Origin: Pyrenula massariospora
Lineage: Eukaryota; Ascomycota; Eurotiomycetes; Pyrenulales; Pyrenulaceae
Assembly: GCA_021030905.1 (NCBI GenBank)
Contig: JAGFMI010000020.1
Coordinates: 434,001-498,000 of the forward strand
Direction: 5' to 3'
DNA length: 64,000 nt
The number at the start of each line of letters is the position of its first letter. The stretch's first letter is position 1. A program made the position numbers and the translations under genes. The notes under the pieces are model-generated. The model was given only the letters and a program-made list of their open reading frames with translations, ran no database searches and was not told where the DNA came from. Shown here piece after piece: positions 59,748-64,000 of this stretch.

Positions 59748-61313
59748 CTAAAACTTCCCCCTCCACCCCCACCCCCGCGCAATCCCCCTCGCCACAACAT
59801 AGCACCCCACCGCCGCCCCATAGCTCGCCCCCGTAAAAGCAATCAACCCCCCATACTCCCCACCGCACGCCTGCACAATACTCCCCGCGATCGGGATGCC
59901 CGTCAGCGTCCCCAGACTCACAACACTATACGCCGTCGCATAGTACCGCCCGTAATCCTCCGTCTTGCACAGCTGCCCCACGCAGACCGGGGTGAGCGAG
60001 ATATTCGACCCGCTCGCAAACCCAAACAGCACACAGAAAATGACAAGCAATGGAACCGAGCCGTGGGCGGGGATCCAGAAGGCGAGCGTGGCGAGCAGAC
60101 ACAGCGCGAGCGTGAGGATCATGCTGTTGAACCGTCCGACGCGGTCGGCCACGTAGCCGGGCAGCCAGCGGCCGAAGACGCTGCCCGCGTTCAGGATGGC
60201 AACTAATTGATACGCGAAGCTCTGCTCGATGCCCGCGTGGATGGCGTAGGAGCTGATGTAGGTGATGGGGATGAACAGGCCCCACTCCATGAAATACGTG
60301 CCCGCGGTGGTGAGGGCGAAGACGGGGTCGCGGAAGATGCGGAAGTCGGGGAGGATATTTTGTTTGGAGAAGGATTTCGGGGGGAGGCGGGAGCGGATGA
60401 GGAGGTTGGCGGGGACGAGCAGGAGGAGGTTGATGAGGGAGACGATGCGGGTGGACCAGGCGAAGCCGACTTTGGGGAATAGGGATTGGAGCATCAGGGG
60501 GAAGATGACTCCGCCGATGGCGCCACCGGTAGCTGCAAGGCCGGTGGCCTGGCCGCGTTTGATAAGGAAATAATGGCCGATGGATGCAACTGCTGGGGTG
60601 AAGACGAGGCTCATTCCCAGGCCGCCGATGACGCCAAAAACGACTAGAAACTGCCAGTACGTCTGGCACTCAGCGAGGATCAGTGTGCATGCCACGGTAA
60701 GCACTGAGCCGGAGAGGACAAGCCATCGTGGTCCGACGGCGTCGAAGATAGGACCCCATTGAATACCGCCAAAAAAGGCTATGAATGCATAGAGACCAAA
60801 AATCCAACCAATTTTGCCAGAGGAAGTGTCGGAGAGTTGATGAGTGACGAGATAGTTCTGGTAAACACCAAGGGTATTTGTGATTCCCAGGATGGCTGTC
60901 AATCCTAGGAAAGAACCCAAGACGCAGAGCCAGGCCTGTTTGCCGCCTTCCGGATAGGTATTGCCGTAGACATCGGTCGATACTCGTGACACCGGAGGGC
61001 CAGCCTGGTCTTGATCGCTGGAGGAAACAGTTGATGATGTTGATGAATTTCTTTGCCGCTGTTGAGTTGTAGGCGGTTGTTTTTCTGGATCGGTAGTATG
61101 GGCCTCGGGCCCAGAAGATGGTCCTGTCACCCAGCCAGGAGGATGGGTTGGACTGGAGTCCGCCTTGTCTCCACCATCTTCGCCTGATGAGAAGCTTTGA
61201 GTGTCACTTCGGAAGTCGAAAGACCCTTTTTCAATATCACGGCTTGCGTCTTGACCTCTTGGTGAAAGAGTCAAGGAAGTTCCGTTACCATTCTGGGGAA
61301 GGATTGCGGTCAT
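59748..61313 (-). CDS. MFS transporter, monocarboxylate-like
   Basis: Single-exon ORF of 521 residues with a true ATG at 61313. A disordered, Ser/Thr/Gln-rich cytoplasmic N-terminus (1-125) precedes the motif YPEGGKQAWLCVLGSF, which opens the monocarboxylate-porter (MCT-like) branch of the major facilitator superfamily. Twelve hydrophobic helices follow, including TNTLGVYQNYL, FFGGIQWGPIFDAVGPRW, GQATGLAATGGAIGGVIFP and GRWLPGYVADRVGRFN. Such proteins carry monocarboxylates, riboflavin or unknown substrates across the plasma or vacuolar membrane. GC-rich codons in the second half create long antisense open frames that I discount. Confidence 0.9.
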   Translation of the reverse strand: MTAILPQNGNGTSLTLSPRGQDASRDIEKGSFDFRSDTQSFSSGEDGGDKADSSPTHPPGWVTGPSSGPEAHTTDPEKQPPTTQQRQRNSSTSSTVSSSDQDQAGPPVSRVSTDVYGNTYPEGGKQAWLCVLGSFLGLTAILGITNTLGVYQNYLVTHQLSDTSSGKIGWIFGLYAFIAFFGGIQWGPIFDAVGPRWLVLSGSVLTVACTLILAECQTYWQFLVVFGVIGGLGMSLVFTPAVASIGHYFLIKRGQATGLAATGGAIGGVIFPLMLQSLFPKVGFAWSTRIVSLINLLLLVPANLLIRSRLPPKSFSKQNILPDFRIFRDPVFALTTAGTYFMEWGLFIPITYISSYAIHAGIEQSFAYQLVAILNAGSVFGRWLPGYVADRVGRFNSMILTLALCLLATLAFWIPAHGSVPLLVIFCVLFGFASGSNISLTPVCVGQLCKTEDYGRYYATAYSVVSLGTLTGIPIAGSIVQACGGEYGGLIAFTGASYGAAVGCYVVARGIARGWGWRGKF

Positions 61314-62184
61314 GAAAAGACGGGAAGGAATATGCTGTGTAACACACCAACGTGGAAACTGTACCGAGTACTGCCAAGTTTCGAGATTTTCTTGTCTTTA
61401 AGGAATAAGGTTTGGTTAGAGAAGGAAAGAGAGTGAAGAGGATTGCAGTACACAGCAGAAAAGGTATTTAACCATCCCTTACGCTATGTGTACTCGTCAT
61501 GCGCACAAAACTAGTTGAAATTTTCCCCTCTGGCAAGAGTCCGAGCGGTCGTCTCCTACGGACGGCCGAGCACGCGAGCGGGCTCCTCCGCGCGAGGCCA
61601 ATATGAATTGAGCATGGAAGGTATTAGCTAATTAGTCATTGAATGAGGCCATCACTGGCTAGGCGCGTGGCATCATCATTCCAACATCGTCAAATTCTCT
61701 CTATATAAGGAGGAATCTGAGTGAGGGTCATCGGGACTATGGGAGATGAAATTTGAGGATAAGATCATGTCTGATTTCATCTCACAATTGCCCAGATACT
61801 CACCTTGGAAGACTTGCGCCTTCACTTGTCATGCATGATTCTACCAGAAATCGAAAACCTGCTGTCTACGGCCAGTATGAGAGATCATGGATCACATTAC
61901 GATGTCGATTCACGATTAAGCGACGACTAGCAGAGAACGAAAGCATGTCCAAAATATTTTGTAGATAGGAAGAGGGGCAACTTTTATCATTGGCCGAGCT
62001 CAAAGACCGACTGGCAGCAATCGTCTGTCTGATATGCTCTGCTTTGTTTTGCTTGACGTAGACTACGCCGAAATGATCTGTCTATTTAGGCTGCTATCGC
62101 CGGCAAGCCTACACAAACCCGCCCATCCACGGCGCCTTCCGATACGGACCGCTTCGGAACGACGCCCACTACTCGATGGCTTTC
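61314..62184. other. Intergenic, no gene supported
   Basis: About 0.87 kb containing the MFS promoter, with a TATATAAGG-like motif near 61700 on the plus strand, and the cyclophilin 3' flank. Short open frames lack motifs. Confidence 0.5.
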
Positions 62185-63214
62185 TTAAGCTTCGCCACTA
62201 TTGACGATTGCAGGGGCAAGCTTGTCGAACTTGTTCTTGCCAGAGCCCGTGCCGGTGCTCTCAAGCTCCGAAACGACCTGCATGCTCTTTGAGTCTGCGA
62301 CCTCGCCAAAGACAACGTGCTTGCCGTCGAGCCAGGAGGTCACGACGGTGGTGATGAAGAACTGGGAGCCGTTGCTGTTGATTTCAGATGTTAGAAACTA
62401 TAATCAGAGAGGTGTGTGGGAATGGCACGTACGTGTTGGGACCCGCATTGGCCATGGAGAGGAGACCGGGCCGGGTGTGTTGTCTCTTGAAGTTCTCGTC
62501 GGCAAACTTTTCACCGTAGATTGATTTGCCACCAGTGCCCTTTCAGAAGAATTGATTGTCAGTAAAACTGACCAATGATTGTTTCATCTCGAATTTTGTC
62601 GAGGTCTACTGTTTCTGTGCGGTAAGACTGTACAACTTACGTTGCCACGTGTAAAGTCACCACCCTGAAGCATGAATTGAGGGATGATGCGGTGGAACTT
62701 GCTGCCCTTGTATCCAAATCCCTTCTCACCAGTGCAGAGAGCTCGGAAGTTCTCGGCGGTCTTGGGAACTACATCATCGTAGAGGTTGAAGTTGATACGC
62801 TCATGTTTGGCTGCGGAGAGCATGCGAGTCAGTCAATTGAGAAGCAATCAAGACTACATCTTTGGTGATTGGATTTTGGAGTGAGAGGGAAGAGAGGATG
62901 GAAAGAGGAGCTGTCAGATTCAAAAAGCACTTACTCGGAGGGAGACTGGGGTTTGACTTCTTCTCCTTCTCATAGTCCTCCGTGGTGTACTCCACGTCGA
63001 AGAATGTCTTGATAACCATGTTGGGGGCTGACGCGTGGAATGCTCGAGCTGTAGAGGTTGATGGGTGGATTGCAGAATATTTGGATGGTGATGACAGTCG
63101 TGCTGAGGGTGGAATTGAGAAGAGAGGACGGGAGTGGGAGAGAGAAATTGTTGACCGAGGAGGGGCAGCTGTGAAGGTGAAGGTGGGGCAACCGGAAGGT
63201 CGAAGGAGGGGCAT
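62185..63214 (-). CDS. Cyclophilin-type peptidyl-prolyl isomerase, dual-start
   Basis: Four exons (63214-62935, 62810-62641, 62539-62433, 62374-62185). From ATG 63019 the product is 183 residues, the classic cyclophilin A size. From the in-frame ATG 63214 it gains 65 residues rich in Arg, Ser and Pro that end [11 protein letters not shown], a mitochondrial-type presequence (248 in total). The core shows [19 protein letters not shown] (catalytic arginine), [17 protein letters not shown] and [12 protein letters not shown]. It catalyses proline isomerisation and would bind cyclosporin A. Between the first strand and the core lies an unusual acidic/lysine stretch [17 protein letters not shown]. 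Alternative starts for cytosol and mitochondrion are known from Neurospora cyclophilin; here that is inferred. Confidence 0.92.
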
Positions 63215-63221
63215 CCTTTTT

Positions 63222-63246
63222 GCGGGTGCGGGTGCGGGTGCGGGTG
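63222..63246 (+). repeat. GCGGGT hexanucleotide microsatellite
   Basis: Four consecutive units just upstream of the long-form cyclophilin ATG. If transcribed, it lies in the leader of that isoform. Confidence 0.8.
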
Positions 63247-63354
63247 AAGGCGAGGGTGCGGTGATGGTGGGGAAGAGGAAGGCCCCGGAATGGTTACGCT
63301 CGGCCTGCGGAGGAGGGTTAGTCCGCGCAATCCTCCAACACCGATGCGGTCATC

Positions 63355-63376
63355 CATCATCATCATCATCATCATC
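63355..63376 (+). repeat. CAT trinucleotide microsatellite
   Basis: Seven consecutive CAT units on the plus strand. On the minus strand they read as ATG triplets, which could supply many upstream start codons if transcription of the cyclophilin gene begins further out. Confidence 0.85.
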
Positions 63377-64000
63377 CATCACCGACTAATTGGCTATGTA
63401 CCAAGTGGTTTCATGCTGCCATCGAAAATAGATTCACTTACTCACCCAGATAGAGATGACTGGAGATTCAGAAACGGCCGGATGGATATCAAATCCAGCC
63501 GATAAACACCAGCGTCACAGAACTGAATGAGATGGCGGAAAGATGCACCGGTTTGAGACACGCGGTACTGCTCAAATGAGAAGCTAGTAGTACAGAATAT
63601 GAGACAAGGTGTTCGAGAGACTGTGATTCAGTACCCAAAAGGACACACACGCCGAAGACGAGCGGTATCAAAGATGGTACTGTACTGGAGGAGAGGCGAG
63701 ACAAAGAAGAAAATTTTCGGCGGAACCCCTTTACCAGACTATTCCTAATTGGGACTGTGCGAGCTCACGACGATCGTGATGAGGCCTGTGTAGAGCAGCC
63801 ATGTGTAGGTGGTCCTGGGAAGGCATCGAAGATGATGATGCTCCACTATGTATTACTATCTGATTCTGATTCTCCTAAATGCTATGTTTCAGCTATCATA
63901 AACCCCGGCAACACCCGCCAATCAGTTATTGCCTGTACCAGTCCATTCCAAGTCACCTCTATCGCGGACCAGGCCCTGTCTAATAGTCTATGCATAGCTT

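Larger units (their letters stand above)
63215..64000. other. Intergenic with simple repeats, no gene supported
   Basis: Upstream of the cyclophilin gene. Contains a GCGGGT hexamer run (63222-63246) and a CAT trinucleotide run (63355-63376). Short open frames near 63489-63704 lack motifs. The window ends in non-coding sequence. Confidence 0.5.

Noticed and set aside
59926-60669. Second frame on the minus strand inside the MFS gene, 247 codons
   Set aside because: Arg/His/Pro-rich composition typical of a shadow frame of a GC-rich coding region.

Overview
The window is nuclear DNA from a filamentous ascomycete (Pezizomycotina). Most genes carry several short introns (about 40-100 nt) with GT-AG ends and CTRAY-like branch sites. 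The gene families are typical of that group: a HET-domain protein, two rhodopsin-domain (Pth11-like) receptors, CYP-type P450s, a UstYa/DUF3328 protein, an OPT transporter and a CENP-V/GFA protein. I cannot fix the class from sequence alone; Leotiomycetes would be compatible. I see no prokaryotic features, no CRISPR, no rRNA or tRNA and no intact transposon.

Layout. 0-9 kb: peroxisomal enoyl-CoA hydratase/isomerase (+), SAM methyltransferase (+), HET-domain protein (-), type-B carboxylesterase (-). 9-17 kb: rhodopsin-domain membrane protein (+), a secreted cysteine-rich peptide precursor with Kex2-type sites (+), Maf-like nucleotide pyrophosphatase (+), mitochondrial SDH membrane anchor (-), and a cryptic four-exon ORF embedded in local repeats (+). 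17-27 kb: an intact P450 (+), a second rhodopsin-domain protein (-), a P450 that is complete except for one nonsense codon (+), and a small DUF4267-like membrane protein (+). 28-38 kb is gene-poor and accessory in character: bHLH factor (-), a 58-residue secreted peptide (-), UstYa-family protein (+), a secreted cysteine-rich protein with an internal duplication (+), a CENP-V/GFA-domain protein (+), plus a diverged dispersed repeat and a 20-bp tandem array. 38-49 kb: a large disordered protein (+), a ten-exon amidase (+), a SIRT6/7-like sirtuin (-) and a frame-disrupted gene relic (+). 49-64 kb: glutathione reductase (+), OPT oligopeptide transporter (-), a divergent pair of coiled-coil proteins, an MFS monocarboxylate-type transporter (-) and cyclophilin (-).

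How the genes fit together. Housekeeping functions (SDH4, glutathione reductase, cyclophilin, sirtuin, Maf) alternate with accessory blocks. I see no polyketide, NRPS or terpene backbone enzyme, so the P450s and receptors do not form an obvious classical cluster. The most suggestive accessory unit is the UstYa-family oxidase beside a divergently transcribed short secreted peptide, with a second duplicated secreted protein 1.7 kb further on. UstYa proteins tailor ribosomally made peptides in known pathways, so this is a candidate for a minimal peptide-modification locus, but that is inference only.

Gene models were built by reading splice junctions by eye and checking reading-frame phase. Each multi-exon model given with full confidence closes in frame.
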